64,000 nt of DNA from Geodermatophilus normandii (GTDB lineage Bacteria > Actinomycetota > Actinomycetes > Mycobacteriales > Geodermatophilaceae): the NCBI RefSeq assembly GCF_003182485.1, contig NZ_QGTX01000001.1, positions 1,198,001 to 1,262,000 of the forward strand. The letters are read 5' to 3'. Position numbers and translations under genes: made by a program. A model generated the notes under the pieces. The model searched no databases and was not told where the DNA came from. It saw only the letters and a program-made list of their open reading frames with translations. Positions within the stretch are counted from its first letter, which is position 1; the number at the start of each line of letters is the position of its first letter. Below are positions 8,881 through 17,837 of the stretch, in pieces.

Positions 8881-9375
8881 GTGAGCGACGAGCGCGAGGT
8901 CCTGACCTACGACCTGTTCGGCACGGCGGCCCGCGAGCTGGCCCAGCAGGTCGCCGACGACGGCTTCGAGCCCGACCTGATCCTGTCGATCGCCCGCGGC
9001 GGGCTGTTCCTCGGCGGGGCGCTGGGCTACGCGCTCGACGTCAAGAACCTCTTCGTGATGAACGTGGAGTTCTACACCGGCGTCGACGAGCGGCTGGACC
9101 TGCCGGTGGTGCTGCCGCCGACGCTGGACGCCGTCGACCTGACCGGCGCGAACGTCCTGGTCGCCGACGACGTCGCCGACACCGGCAAGACGCTGGAACT
9201 GGTGCGCGACTTCTGCGCCGGCTACGTGTCGGCGGTGCGGACGGCCGTCGTCTACGAGAAGTCCCGGTCGCTGGTGAGGTGCGACTACGTGTGGCGCCGC
9301 ACCGACGCCTGGATCGACTTCCCGTGGTCGTCCCAGCCGCCGGTCCGCACCCGCAGCGCCCGCCCCGCCCACTGA
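8881..9375 (+). CDS. Phosphoribosyltransferase, xanthine/hypoxanthine type
   Basis: A 164-residue type I phosphoribosyltransferase. The PRPP-binding loop VLVADDVADTGKT occupies about residues 92-104, and an earlier SIARGGLFLGG loop binds pyrophosphate. It transfers ribose-5-phosphate from PRPP to a nucleobase, most likely a 6-oxopurine. The base preference cannot be read from the sequence. GTG 8881 was preferred to GTG 8872 because GAGGTGGGG precedes it. It begins 10 bases after the uricase stop, so purine salvage and purine degradation are probably co-transcribed. Confidence 0.8.
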   Translation: MSDEREVLTYDLFGTAARELAQQVADDGFEPDLILSIARGGLFLGGALGYALDVKNLFVMNVEFYTGVDERLDLPVVLPPTLDAVDLTGANVLVADDVADTGKTLELVRDFCAGYVSAVRTAVVYEKSRSLVRCDYVWRRTDAWIDFPWSSQPPVRTRSARPAH

Positions 9376-9378
9376 GCC

Positions 9379-9816
9379 GTGGACGCCGTCGAGCTGGAGC
9401 CGATCACCCCGGAGAACGTCCGCGCCGTGTGCGACCTGCGCGTCGCGCCCGGGCAGGAGCACCTCGTGGCACCGAACGCGGTGTCCCTCGCCGAGGCGTA
9501 CGTGTACCCGCAGGCCTGGTGCCGCGCGGTGCGGACGGGCGGGCGCCTCGTCGGCTTCGTGATGCTCTGGGACTCCCCCGAGGAACTCGGGCACATGCTG
9601 TGGCGGCTGATGGTCGACGCCTCCGCGCAGGGACGGGGCATCGGCCGGCAGGTCGTGGCGCTCGTCGCCGACCACGTCCGGGCGCAGGGCGTCCCGGTGC
9701 TGCGGGTGAGCGTCGTGGCGGGCGAGGGCAGCCCGGAGCCGTTCTACCGGTCGCTGGGGTTCGTGCCCACCGGCGAGACGGCCGATGACGAGCCGGTCCT
9801 CGCCCTGACCCTCTGA
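9379..9816 (+). CDS. GNAT family N-acetyltransferase (145 aa)
   Basis: A single-domain GNAT fold. The acetyl-CoA pyrophosphate-binding motif QGRGIGRQVV is near residues 77-86, and the C-terminal segment PFYRSLGFVPTGE is typical of the family. The early part (APNAVSLAEAY, CRAVRTGGRLVGFVML) resembles diamine or spermidine acetyltransferase relatives, but the substrate is not assignable. The GTG start at 9379 follows the phosphoribosyltransferase stop by only 3 bases, so it belongs to the same transcript. Confidence 0.8.
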   Translation: MDAVELEPITPENVRAVCDLRVAPGQEHLVAPNAVSLAEAYVYPQAWCRAVRTGGRLVGFVMLWDSPEELGHMLWRLMVDASAQGRGIGRQVVALVADHVRAQGVPVLRVSVVAGEGSPEPFYRSLGFVPTGETADDEPVLALTL

Positions 9817-9837
9817 GCGGGGGCGGCGGGAGCGCGC

Positions 9838-10947
9838 CTACCCGCGGACCGACACCGTCACGGTGTACCGGCGGTCGTTCGCGGCGGCCCGGGTCGGGCC
9901 GACGACCCGCCGCAGTGCCGCCCGGTGCGGCAGCCGGTTGTTGTAGACCGTCCACAGCTCGCCGCCGGGCCGCAGCAACCGCGCGGCGGCGGTGAACAGC
10001 CGGTCGGCGGCCGCCGTCACCACCGCCGCACCCAGGTGGAACGGCGGGTTGCAGACGACGAGGTCGACGCTGCCGTCGGGCAGGGTCGACGCGGCGTCGT
10101 CGCGCAGGACGCGCACCCTGCCGAGCCCGGCGCGTGCCAGCGTGGCCCGCGCCGAGGCGACCGCGGCGGCCGACTGGTCGGTGGCCGTCACCGTCAGGTC
10201 CGGCCGCGCGCGGGCGAGCGCGGCGGCCAGCACGCCGGTCCCGCAGCCCAGGTCCAGCGCCGTCCGGGCGCCCGTGGCCGCCTGGGGCAGCGCGCCGAGC
10301 AGCAGCCGGGTGCCGTCGTCGACGCGGCTGCCGGCGAAGGCCGCACCGTGCGCGCAGACGTCGAGGTCCAGGGCGTCGTCGTGCCGGCAGCGGGGGAAGG
10401 AGGGCCGCACGTCCGGCCGCGGCCCGCGCGCCACCAGCACCCGCGACTTCTGCCGCGCCAGGGTGGCCGAGACCTCGGTGAACCCGGCCCGCAGCACGTC
10501 GTTCATGCCGAGGGTCATGTGCTTGACCCGCCCGCCGACCAGCACGGTGACGTCGGGGTCGGCGGTCGCGGCGGCCAGCTCGGTGAGCTCGCGCAGCGCG
10601 TCGAGGGCCCGGGGCGCGCGGGCCAGCACGAGGGTCGCGCCGTCGAAGAGCCCGGCGTCCAGCGGCGCGGGGCGGTACGTGCCGGCCAGGCCGCAGCGCT
10701 CGGCGTTGAGCGCGAGCGCCCGCTCGCCGACCAGCAGGTCCTGGGCCACCCGGACGTCGCGCGCCCCGGCCGCGACCGCGCCGAGGGTGAGCGCGCCGTA
10801 CGCGTCGTCGACGACGACCACCCGCTGCTCGGGCAGCCGTTCCGCGGTGTCGAGCAGCAGCCGGTCGGTGGCGTCGACGGCGACCAGGTCCGGCGCCTCG
10901 ACGTCGGGCTCCCGGCGCAGCTCCGCGAGGACCTCCCCGGGGCTCAC
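9838..10947 (-). CDS. Class I SAM methyltransferase, RsmC/RlmG type (rRNA guanine-N2)
   Basis: A 369-residue protein with the two-part architecture of RsmC/RlmG enzymes: an N-terminal catalytically dead methyltransferase-like half, then a C-terminal active half with the SAM motif LDLGCGTGVLAAAL (about residue 230) and the catalytic NPPFHLG motif. It likely methylates a guanine N2 in 16S or 23S rRNA; which site cannot be told. Its GTG start overlaps the stop of the dehalogenase gene by 4 bases, so the two form an operon. It converges on the acetyltransferase gene with 21 bases between them. Confidence 0.8.
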   Translation of the reverse strand: MSPGEVLAELRREPDVEAPDLVAVDATDRLLLDTAERLPEQRVVVVDDAYGALTLGAVAAGARDVRVAQDLLVGERALALNAERCGLAGTYRPAPLDAGLFDGATLVLARAPRALDALRELTELAAATADPDVTVLVGGRVKHMTLGMNDVLRAGFTEVSATLARQKSRVLVARGPRPDVRPSFPRCRHDDALDLDVCAHGAAFAGSRVDDGTRLLLGALPQAATGARTALDLGCGTGVLAAALARARPDLTVTATDQSAAAVASARATLARAGLGRVRVLRDDAASTLPDGSVDLVVCNPPFHLGAAVVTAAADRLFTAAARLLRPGGELWTVYNNRLPHRAALRRVVGPTRAAANDRRYTVTVSVRG

Positions 10948-11858
10948 CGGGGCGTGGCGGCGACGAACGCGGCGACCACGCGGCCGAGCTCCGGGCCGAC
11001 GTCCTCCTGCAGGAAGTGCCCGCCGCCGCGCAGGGTGGTGTGCGGCATGCCCTGCGCGCCGGGGACGACCCGCTGGAAGACCCGGTCCCCGCCGCCGGTG
11101 ATCGGGTCGGCGTCGGAGAACGCCGTGAGGAGCGGCTTCTCCCAGCGCGCGAGGACCTCCCACGCGGCGCGGTTCGCCGGCGCGGCGGGGTCGTCGGGCG
11201 CCGTGGGCACCAGGCTCGGGAAGACGCGGGCGCCGGCCTTGGACGCCTCGTCGGGGAACGGCGCGTCGTAGGCGGCGACCACCTCGGGCGGCAGGCCGGT
11301 GACCGTCCCGTTGGACACCACGCGGCCGACGTCGAACGCGGGCGCGGTGGTGGCGAACCGCTGCCAGGCGAGGAACGCCTCGCTCATCGGGGCGTCGCCG
11401 GTGGGCAGGCCGGTGTTGGCGACGACGACCCGGGCGAACCGGTCGGGGTGCTCGGCCACCAGCCGCAGGCCGATCAGCCCGCCCCAGTCCTGCCCGACCA
11501 GCGTGACGTCGACCAGGCCGAGGCCCTCGAACACCGTCTGCCGCATCCACTCCACGTGCGCCGCGTACGAGTAGGCGGCGGGGTCGGTGGGCTTGTCGGA
11601 GCGGCCGAAGCCGACCAGGTCGGGCGCGACGACGCGCAGCCCGGCCGCGGTCAGCTCGGGGACCACCCGGCGCCAGAGGAAGGACCACGACGGCTCGCCG
11701 TGCAGCAGCAGCACCACCTCGCCGTCGACGGGGCCGGTGTCGACGACCGCCACCCGCAGCATCGTGCCGTCGCCGCCGTCGAACGTGACGTAGGTGGGCG
11801 GGTACGGGAAGTCCGGCAGCGCGGCGAACCGCTCCTCCGGCGTGCGGACGACGTCCAC
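10944..11858 (-). CDS. dhaA: Haloalkane dehalogenase, DhlA-like subfamily
   Basis: An alpha/beta hydrolase of 304 residues. It shows the oxyanion motif HGEPSWSFLW, the nucleophile elbow GQDWGG with Asp as nucleophile, and the catalytic His in GGGHFLQED. The N-terminal VVRTPEERFAALPDFPY matches DhlA-type dehalogenases. It would hydrolyse C-halogen bonds to alcohols; natural substrates are unknown. GTG 11858 was chosen because GAGGGG precedes it. GTG 11864 and ATG 11876 are in-frame alternatives, and the latter lies inside an inverted repeat. A coupled methyltransferase gene follows downstream. Confidence 0.88.
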   Translation of the reverse strand: MDVVRTPEERFAALPDFPYPPTYVTFDGGDGTMLRVAVVDTGPVDGEVVLLLHGEPSWSFLWRRVVPELTAAGLRVVAPDLVGFGRSDKPTDPAAYSYAAHVEWMRQTVFEGLGLVDVTLVGQDWGGLIGLRLVAEHPDRFARVVVANTGLPTGDAPMSEAFLAWQRFATTAPAFDVGRVVSNGTVTGLPPEVVAAYDAPFPDEASKAGARVFPSLVPTAPDDPAAPANRAAWEVLARWEKPLLTAFSDADPITGGGDRVFQRVVPGAQGMPHTTLRGGGHFLQEDVGPELGRVVAAFVAATPR

Positions 11859-11870
11859 GTGCACCCCCTC

Positions 11871-11931
11871 GGGCATGGGAAGCTCCACGCACCTCCAGCG
11901 GCGCGAGACGTGCGTAGAGCTTCCTATGCCC
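11871..11931. repeat. Long inverted repeat upstream of dhaA (21-base arms)
   Basis: Two 21-base arms (11871-11891 and 11911-11931) are reverse complements with two mismatches and are separated by a 19-base spacer. The AT-rich heart of each arm (GGAAGCT) stands out against the GC-rich surroundings. It lies in the dhaA 5' region and may be a small mobile palindrome or an operator/hairpin. Confidence 0.85.
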
Positions 11932-11992
11932 GGCCACCCTCCAGGATCCCGGGGCCGAGCGCATGGGGTCCGGGGAGAAGGGTGGTCCCTCC

Positions 11993-12646
<654 letters not shown>

Positions 12647-12744
12647 GATCCGAGCGTAGGACCGCCGCGCCACCCGCCGGACCGCCGCCGTCGCGACGGC
12701 GGCAGGATCGGTCCCGACCCACCCGACGACGCAGGGAGCGCCCC

Positions 12745-13767
12745 GTGCCGATCACCGCCCGCGAGTGGCACCTGGCCGCCCGTCCCCACGGCGAGCCCAC
12801 CCCCGAGGACTTCGCGCTGGTCGAGGTCGAGCACCCCGACCCCGTCGAGGGCCAGGTGGTGGTGCGGATGGTCGCCATGTCGGTCGACCCCTACATGCGC
12901 GGGCGGATGCGGCTGGGCCCGTCCTACGCGGCGCCGTGGGAGGTCGGTGAGGTGATGAAGGGCGGCGCGGTCGGCCGGGTGGTCGAGTCGCGCTCCCCCG
13001 ACGTCCCCGAGGGCGCGCTGGTCCTCACCGACGCCGCCTGGCGCGACGTCGCCGTCCTCGACGCCCGCGCGGTCCGGCAACTGCCGGCCGACGCGGACCT
13101 GCCGTTGACCTACTCCCTCGGCATCCTCGGCATGCCCGGGCAGACCGCGTACGCCGGGCTGTTCCGGGTGGCCGCCTTCCGCGAGGGCGACGCCGTGTTC
13201 GTGTCCGGCGCGGCCGGGGCCGTGGGCAGCGCGGTCGGCCAGTTCGCGAGGCTGCGCGGCGCCTCGGCGGTGATCGGCAGCGCCGGCAGCCCGGAGAAGG
13301 TTGCCTGGCTGCGCGAGATCGGCTTCACCGCCGCCTTCGACTACCACGACGGGCGTGTCGCGGACCTGCTCGCGCGGGCCGCGCCCGACGGCATCGACGT
13401 CTACTTCGACAACGTGGGCGGCGAGCACCTCGACGCCGCGCTCGGCGCGCTGCACGTGCACGGCCGCGCGGCGCTGTGCGGCTCGATCTCCGGCTACAAC
13501 GCCACCGAGGCGGTGCCCGGCCCGAAGAACTTCAGCGCGCTCATGGTGAGCAAGCGGCTCGCGGTGACCGGCCTGCTCGTGGGCGACCACAACGACCTGC
13601 GGGCCGAGTTCACCGAGACGGTGTCCGGGTGGATCCGCTCGGGCGACCTGGTCGTGCGGGAGACCGTCTACGAGGGCCTGGACAACGCCGTCCCCGCCTT
13701 CCTCGACCTCCTCAAGGGCGCCAACACCGGGAAGATGGTCGTCCGGCTGGCACCCGACCCCGACTGA
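12745..13767 (+). CDS. NADP-dependent MDR oxidoreductase (CurA/prostaglandin reductase-like)
   Basis: This protein of 340 residues belongs to the zinc-independent medium-chain dehydrogenase/reductases. Typical segments are [11 protein letters not shown] at the N-terminal substrate face, [14 protein letters not shown], the dinucleotide loop [17 protein letters not shown], and [14 protein letters not shown]. It probably reduces alpha,beta-unsaturated ketones or aldehydes with NADPH; the physiological substrate is unknown. The GTG start at 12745 has a GCAGGGAG site upstream. It is divergent from msrA, which fits a shared oxidative-stress context, but that link is inference. Confidence 0.85.
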   Translation: MPITAREWHLAARPHGEPTPEDFALVEVEHPDPVEGQVVVRMVAMSVDPYMRGRMRLGPSYAAPWEVGEVMKGGAVGRVVESRSPDVPEGALVLTDAAWRDVAVLDARAVRQLPADADLPLTYSLGILGMPGQTAYAGLFRVAAFREGDAVFVSGAAGAVGSAVGQFARLRGASAVIGSAGSPEKVAWLREIGFTAAFDYHDGRVADLLARAAPDGIDVYFDNVGGEHLDAALGALHVHGRAALCGSISGYNATEAVPGPKNFSALMVSKRLAVTGLLVGDHNDLRAEFTETVSGWIRSGDLVVRETVYEGLDNAVPAFLDLLKGANTGKMVVRLAPDPD

Positions 13768-13804
13768 GCGGTTGCGCGCCGCAGGTGCCGGGAAGGGGCT
13801 GCCC

Positions 13805-14011
13805 ATGTGGCTCTTCCTCACCCGGCGCCTGCGCGTCTGGCTCATCGTGACCGTGCTCGTCCCCCTCGCCACCGGGCTCCTCCGGCGGATCGGGCACGCG
13901 CTCGAGCGGCGCGGCGGGTCCACCCCGGTCAGCCGGGCGCTGCTGCAGGCCGGCGACCTCGGCGACCGGGCCCGCGCCCGGCTGCGCGGTGGCGGCCGCC
14001 GGCGCCGGTGA
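13805..14011 (+). CDS. Small hypothetical membrane protein (68 aa)
   Basis: A 68-residue protein with one predicted transmembrane segment near the N-terminus (about residues 9-28, VWLIVTVLVPLATGLL), followed by a basic tail ending in repeated arginines. I do not recognise a family. ATG 13805 fits an RBS-like GGAAGGGG about 8 bases upstream. Its stop overlaps the GTG of the following hydrolase gene by 3 bases (GTGA), so it is probably the first gene of a small plus-strand operon. Confidence 0.6.
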   Translation: MWLFLTRRLRVWLIVTVLVPLATGLLRRIGHALERRGGSTPVSRALLQAGDLGDRARARLRGGGRRRR

Positions 14012-14706
14012 CGACCGCCGCCCGGGTCCCCGCCCTCGACCACACCCCGGCGACCGCGCCCACCCGCGCGGTCGCCGTCTTCGCCCACGGCGGCACCGTC
14101 GCCAGCGTGGAGCCACCGCGGGAACGGGCGCTGTCGCTGGTGCGCATGCGCGCGATCCAGGAGGCGGTGTCCCGCGCCGCCGCCGGCCGCGGGGTGGAGG
14201 CCTACGTCGTGCGCTACCGCGTGGCCGGCTGGAACGGCGCGGCCGCCGACGCGCACGCCGACGTCCGCTGGGCCCTGGACCAGGTGCGCGAGCGGCACGG
14301 GGGCGTGCCGGTGGTGCTCGTCGGGCACTCGATGGGCGGCCGGGCGGTGCTGCGGGCCGGCGACGACCCGTCGGTGACCGCCGTCTGCGGGCTGGCACCG
14401 TGGACGCCGCCGGGCGAGCCGGTCGCCCACCTGCGCGGGCGCACCGTCGTCCTGGCGCACGGGCGCGGCGACCGCTGGGTGCCCGCGCGGCTGTCGGAGG
14501 AGTACGCCGTCCGCGCGCACCGGGCCGGCGTGCGGGTCGCCCGGTTCACACTGCCCGGCGGGCACGGGATGGTGCGCGCGGTCGGCCGGTGGCACGCGCT
14601 GGTCCGCGACGTCGTCCTGGCCGGGGCCGGCCTGGCCGCGCTGCCCCGCGACGTGCGCGCCGCCCTGGACGCGCCGGCTCCGGAGGGTCTCGCCGTCCCG
14701 CTGTGA
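14008..14706 (+). CDS. Alpha/beta hydrolase (232 aa)
   Basis: A serine-hydrolase fold with the nucleophile elbow GHSMGGRAV near residue 108, an oxyanion region AVFAHGGTV, an acidic candidate in GRGDRWVP and a catalytic His in LPGGHGMVRAV. The total length is typical of compact esterase-like proteins. The substrate is unknown. The GTG start overlaps the preceding stop. A DUF1622 membrane protein follows 30 bases downstream. Confidence 0.8.
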   Translation: MTTAARVPALDHTPATAPTRAVAVFAHGGTVASVEPPRERALSLVRMRAIQEAVSRAAAGRGVEAYVVRYRVAGWNGAAADAHADVRWALDQVRERHGGVPVVLVGHSMGGRAVLRAGDDPSVTAVCGLAPWTPPGEPVAHLRGRTVVLAHGRGDRWVPARLSEEYAVRAHRAGVRVARFTLPGGHGMVRAVGRWHALVRDVVLAGAGLAALPRDVRAALDAPAPEGLAVPL

Positions 14707-14736
14707 TCGCCGGAGCCACCCGGGTAGGGGACGCGC

Positions 14737-15135
14737 GTGGAGGAACTGCTCGCCGACGTCGTCGGTGTCCTGGTCACCGTCGTCGAGGCCTGCGGGGCCG
14801 CGGTCATCCTGATCGGCGCGGTGTGGGCGTTCGCCCGCTTCGTGTGGGTGGGCCTGCGCCGGGGCGGGACCTCGGCGTTCGTCCCCGTGCGGCTCACCCT
14901 CGGGCGCTTCCTGGCCCTCGGCCTGGAGTTCCAGCTGGCCAGCGACGTGCTGCGGACGGCGGTGGCGCCGAGCTTCCGCGAGCTCGGCCAGCTGGCCGCG
15001 GTGGCGGCGATCCGCACGGCGCTGAACTACTTCCTGTCCCGGGAGATCGCCGAGGAGCGGCGGCAGGTGGCCGAGGAGGCGGGAGCACCGGCGCCCGACC
15101 CGGCCTCGGCGGAGCACCGTGGGCGGGGCGTGTGA
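14737..15135 (+). CDS. DUF1622 family membrane protein (132 aa)
   Basis: The sequence matches the DUF1622 pattern: an N-terminal transmembrane helix (VVGVLVTVVEACGAAVILIGAVWAF region), a GRFLALGLEFQLASDVLRTA segment, and a second hydrophobic stretch ending in IRTALNYFLSREI before a charged tail. The function of this family is unknown. The GTG start at 14737 follows GTAGGGGACGC. The stop overlaps the next small membrane gene by 4 bases, so the two products may act together. Confidence 0.8.
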   Translation: MEELLADVVGVLVTVVEACGAAVILIGAVWAFARFVWVGLRRGGTSAFVPVRLTLGRFLALGLEFQLASDVLRTAVAPSFRELGQLAAVAAIRTALNYFLSREIAEERRQVAEEAGAPAPDPASAEHRGRGV

Positions 15136-15425
15136 CCTCGCTGGGCCCGGTCCCGGGCCTGCTCGCCCTCGGCGTCAGCGCGCTGGCCCTCGTCGCCGGG
15201 ACGGTGGCGCTGGCCGCCACCCGGAGCCCGGCACTCGCGCTGGGCGTGTTCCTCGACCTGCTGCTCGCGGCCGGGCTGCTGCGCCTGGCCGCCGAGCCGA
15301 CGTGGACCTCGCTGGGCACCGCGGCGGCGGTCGTGCTGCTGCGGCGGTTGATCGGGGCCGGACTGCGGGCCGGCGGGCGGACGCTGTCCCTGCCGGCCGT
15401 TGCCCCGGGGAACCGGGGCCGCTAG
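15132..15425 (+). CDS. Small hypothetical membrane protein (97 aa)
   Basis: A 97-residue protein made mostly of hydrophobic segments, with three probable transmembrane stretches (about residues 5-28, 32-50 and 56-72) and a basic tail. The family is not recognised. It is translationally coupled to the DUF1622 gene by a 4-base overlap, so a two-protein membrane unit is the simplest inference. Confidence 0.6.
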   Translation: MTSLGPVPGLLALGVSALALVAGTVALAATRSPALALGVFLDLLLAAGLLRLAAEPTWTSLGTAAAVVLLRRLIGAGLRAGGRTLSLPAVAPGNRGR

Positions 15426-15570
15426 CGTCCCCGGCCGTGACTGCCGGGTCGGCCTCGCGCCGCGCACGGATCGGGTCCCCGGCCGCCGGGTGAGCCCGCG
15501 GCGGGCCCGCGCCCCGCCTCCGTCGTCCTGTCCCCGCCCTCCCCCGCACCTCCCCCGGACAGGACCCCGC
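15426..15570 (+). promoter_or_regulatory. Leader region before the hemerythrin gene, with possible 18-codon leaderless ORF
   Basis: A TAGCGT box at 15423-15428 is followed 8 bases later by GTG at 15437, which opens an 18-codon frame ending at 15493. The spacing is that of a leaderless start. The rest, to 15570, is GC-rich with CCCCGCCTCC-type runs and no other feature seen. A short upstream ORF could influence the hemerythrin gene, but this is speculative. Confidence 0.35.
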
Positions 15571-16029
15571 ATGGCCTCTCCCCTCGGCGCCGAGCTGCGC
15601 CGCGTCCACGACTCGCTGCGCGCCGACCTGCGCGCCCTCCGCTCCGCCGCGGCCGGCGGCACCTCCCCGGACGCCCGCCGCACCCTGCCCGCCCACTGCC
15701 TGGCGTTCTGCGCCGCGCTGACCGCCCACCACACCGGGGAGGACGCCGGCGCCTTCCCCGCGCTGGCCGAGCGCTTCCCCGAGCTCGCGCCGGTGCTCGA
15801 CAAGATGGCCGAGGACCACGTGTGGATCTCCGGCATCCTCGGCCGCGTCGAGGAGCTGGCCGGCGAGCTCCTCGACGCGGGCGCCTCGCCGCGGCTGGCC
15901 GGCGAGCTCGAGGGCCTGGCGGCGATCGTGGAGTCGCACTTCTCCTTCGAGGAGCGCCGGATCGCCGCCGCCCTGGACCGGCTCCCCGGCACGGTCGCCC
16001 TGCTGGGCGCCGGGGACGGGACTCCCTAG
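15571..16029 (+). CDS. Hemerythrin-domain (HHE) protein
   Basis: A 152-residue protein of the HHE cation-binding family. Candidate di-iron ligands appear in RRVHDSLR (about residue 12), AHHTGEDAGAFP (about 53), EDHVWISG (about 81) and VESHFSFEERRI (about 114-119), giving the usual four-helix pattern of H...HxxxE...H...HxxxE. Such proteins bind O2, NO or iron, or protect against oxidative stress. It stands alone, and the gene ends 10 bases before the convergent ACC deaminase gene. Confidence 0.85.
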   Translation: MASPLGAELRRVHDSLRADLRALRSAAAGGTSPDARRTLPAHCLAFCAALTAHHTGEDAGAFPALAERFPELAPVLDKMAEDHVWISGILGRVEELAGELLDAGASPRLAGELEGLAAIVESHFSFEERRIAAALDRLPGTVALLGAGDGTP

Positions 16030-16039
16030 CGCTGACGGC

Positions 16040-17062
16040 TCACGAGAAGAGCGCGCTGTAGCCGTTGAGCGCGGGCTGGCCGCCGAGGTGGGCGTAGAGC
16101 ACGGTCGACGACGGGTCGATCTCGCGCCGGCCGACCAGGTCGATCGTCGCGGCCATCGACTTCCCCTCGTACACGGGGTCGGTGACCATGCCCTCGGTGC
16201 GGGCGGCCGTCTCCATGGCGCGGATCGTCGCCGCGTCGGGGATGCCGTAGACGCCGCCGTGGAAGCGCTCGTCGAGCTCGACGTCGTCGAGGGTCAGCTC
16301 GCGCTGCACACCGATGGCCCGCGCCGTCCGCTGCGCGATGCGCAGCACCTGGTCGCGGGTCTCGGCGGGCTTGGCCGAGGCGTCGACGCCGAGCACCCGC
16401 CGCGGCCGGCCGCCCTGCTCCTCCAGCAGCGCGAACCCGGCGACCATCCCGGCCTGCGTCGACCCGGTGACCGAGCAGACGACGACGGTGTCGAAGAAGA
16501 CACCGAGCTCGGCCTCCTGCCGCGCCACCTCCAGCGCCCAGTTCGCGAAGCCGTGCCCGCCGAGCGGGTGGTCGCTGGCGCCGGCCGGGATGGCGTAGGG
16601 CTTGCCGCCGCGCGCCTCGATCTCGGCGAGCGCGGTCTCCCAGCTCTCCTTGAAACCGATGCCGAACCCGGCCTTCACCAGCCGCACGTCGGCCCCGGCC
16701 AGCCGGCTGACGAGGATGTTGCCGACCTTGTCGTAGACCGCGTCGGGCCAGTCCACCCAGCTCTCCTGCACCAGCACGCAGGCCAGGCCGACGTGCGCGG
16801 CGACGGCGGCCACCTGCCGGGTGTGGTTGCTCTGCACGCCGCCGATGGACACGAGCGTGTCGCAGCCCTGCGCGAGCGCGTCGGCGACGAGGTACTCGAG
16901 CTTGCGGGTCTTGTTGCCGCCGTAGGCGATGCCGGAGTTGCAGTCCTCCCGCTTGGCCCAGACCGCGGCGCCGCCCAGGTGCGCGGTCAGCCGGTCCAGG
17001 CGGTGCACCGGCGAGGGCCCGAACAGCAGGGGGGTGCGGGGGAAGTCAGCGAGGCTCGTCAT
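16040..17062 (-). CDS. acdS: 1-Aminocyclopropane-1-carboxylate (ACC) deaminase
   Basis: A PLP enzyme of 340 residues. The PLP lysine is in [10 protein letters not shown] (about residue 51), and [12 protein letters not shown] carries the catalytic Ser. The signature [10 protein letters not shown] contains the Tyr-Glu pair that separates ACC deaminase from D-cysteine desulfhydrase, so deaminase is preferred, although some relatives with these residues are promiscuous. It cleaves the plant ethylene precursor ACC to 2-oxobutyrate and ammonia. Its first 17 bases overlap the upstream GntR gene, so regulator and enzyme share one transcript. Confidence 0.88.
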   Translation of the reverse strand: MTSLADFPRTPLLFGPSPVHRLDRLTAHLGGAAVWAKREDCNSGIAYGGNKTRKLEYLVADALAQGCDTLVSIGGVQSNHTRQVAAVAAHVGLACVLVQESWVDWPDAVYDKVGNILVSRLAGADVRLVKAGFGIGFKESWETALAEIEARGGKPYAIPAGASDHPLGGHGFANWALEVARQEAELGVFFDTVVVCSVTGSTQAGMVAGFALLEEQGGRPRRVLGVDASAKPAETRDQVLRIAQRTARAIGVQRELTLDDVELDERFHGGVYGIPDAATIRAMETAARTEGMVTDPVYEGKSMAATIDLVGRREIDPSSTVLYAHLGGQPALNGYSALFS

Positions 17063-17720
17063 CGGTCTCCTCCAGTTCGGACAGCAGCGCCGTCCAGATC
17101 TCGGTGGTCGTGGCGACGGCGGCGTCGACGTCCCCGGCCGCGCAGGCGGCGATCAGGCGGTCGTGCAGCACGACGGACCCCCGGCCGTGCGCCGCGGCGA
17201 AGCGGGCCCGCTCCAGCCGGCGGATCGCGGGCGTGAACCGCTCGACGGTCGCGGTCAGCGCCGGGTTGCCGGCGCGGGCGAGCAGGACGGCGTGCAGGTC
17301 GTCGTCGGCGTCGAGCGCGGCGTCGAGGTCGCCGGCGTCCACCGCGGCGGCGAACCGCGCGTTGGCCGCGCGCATGGCGTCGACGTCGTCGGCGGTCGCC
17401 GTCCCGGCGGCCTCCCGGGCGGCCAGCTCGTGCATGGCCCGGACGACGACGGCGGCGTCGCGCACCTGCCGCGGCCGCAGCGGGGTGACCCGGGTGTGGC
17501 TCTGCGGCTTGGCCTCGACCAGCCCCTCGTCGACCAGCCGGGTCAGCGCGGCCCGCACCGGGGCCACCGACAGGCCGAGGCGGGCGGCGAGGTCGGCGTC
17601 CTTGACTACCGCGCCCGGCGCGAGCTCGCCGCTCACGATGGCGGTCCGGATCCGCGCCAGCGCCTGGTCGCGCAGCAGCACCCGGCCGACGGGGACCAGC
17701 GGTGCGGGCACAACTGACAT
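17046..17720 (-). CDS. GntR family regulator, FadR/FCD subfamily, of the acdS operon
   Basis: A 224-residue protein with an N-terminal winged helix (about 15-80: [40 protein letters not shown]) and an all-helical FCD effector domain with candidate metal-binding residues ([22 protein letters not shown]). It most likely controls itself and acdS in response to a small acid. Its 3' end overlaps acdS. A perfect 19-base palindrome spans its start codon, a strong sign of autoregulation. Confidence 0.85.
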   Translation of the reverse strand: MSVVPAPLVPVGRVLLRDQALARIRTAIVSGELAPGAVVKDADLAARLGLSVAPVRAALTRLVDEGLVEAKPQSHTRVTPLRPRQVRDAAVVVRAMHELAAREAAGTATADDVDAMRAANARFAAAVDAGDLDAALDADDDLHAVLLARAGNPALTATVERFTPAIRRLERARFAAAHGRGSVVLHDRLIAACAAGDVDAAVATTTEIWTALLSELEETDDEPR

Positions 17721-17732
17721 CTCAGATGTCAG
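17714..17732. promoter_or_regulatory. Perfect palindromic operator, CTGACATCTCAGATGTCAG
   Basis: A perfect 19-base inverted repeat centred on 17723 overlaps the ATG of the GntR gene (17718-17720). It is AT-rich for this genome and has the dyad spacing typical of GntR dimers. Binding here would block expression of the GntR-acdS transcript. Confidence 0.75.
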
Positions 17733-17837
17733 AGGCCCGTCCTGTCAAGGCCGACAGCCCTGCACAGGCCGTTCTCGTGCGGTCGCTGGCAGGCGGAGGC
17801 CTCGTCCCGGCGGACGACGGCCCGCACGATCGGCGGC

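Noticed and set aside
9404-9955. Minus frame of about 183 codons over the acetyltransferase
   Set aside because: It is antisense to the GNAT gene with its clear acetyl-CoA motif; the composition is that of a shadow frame.
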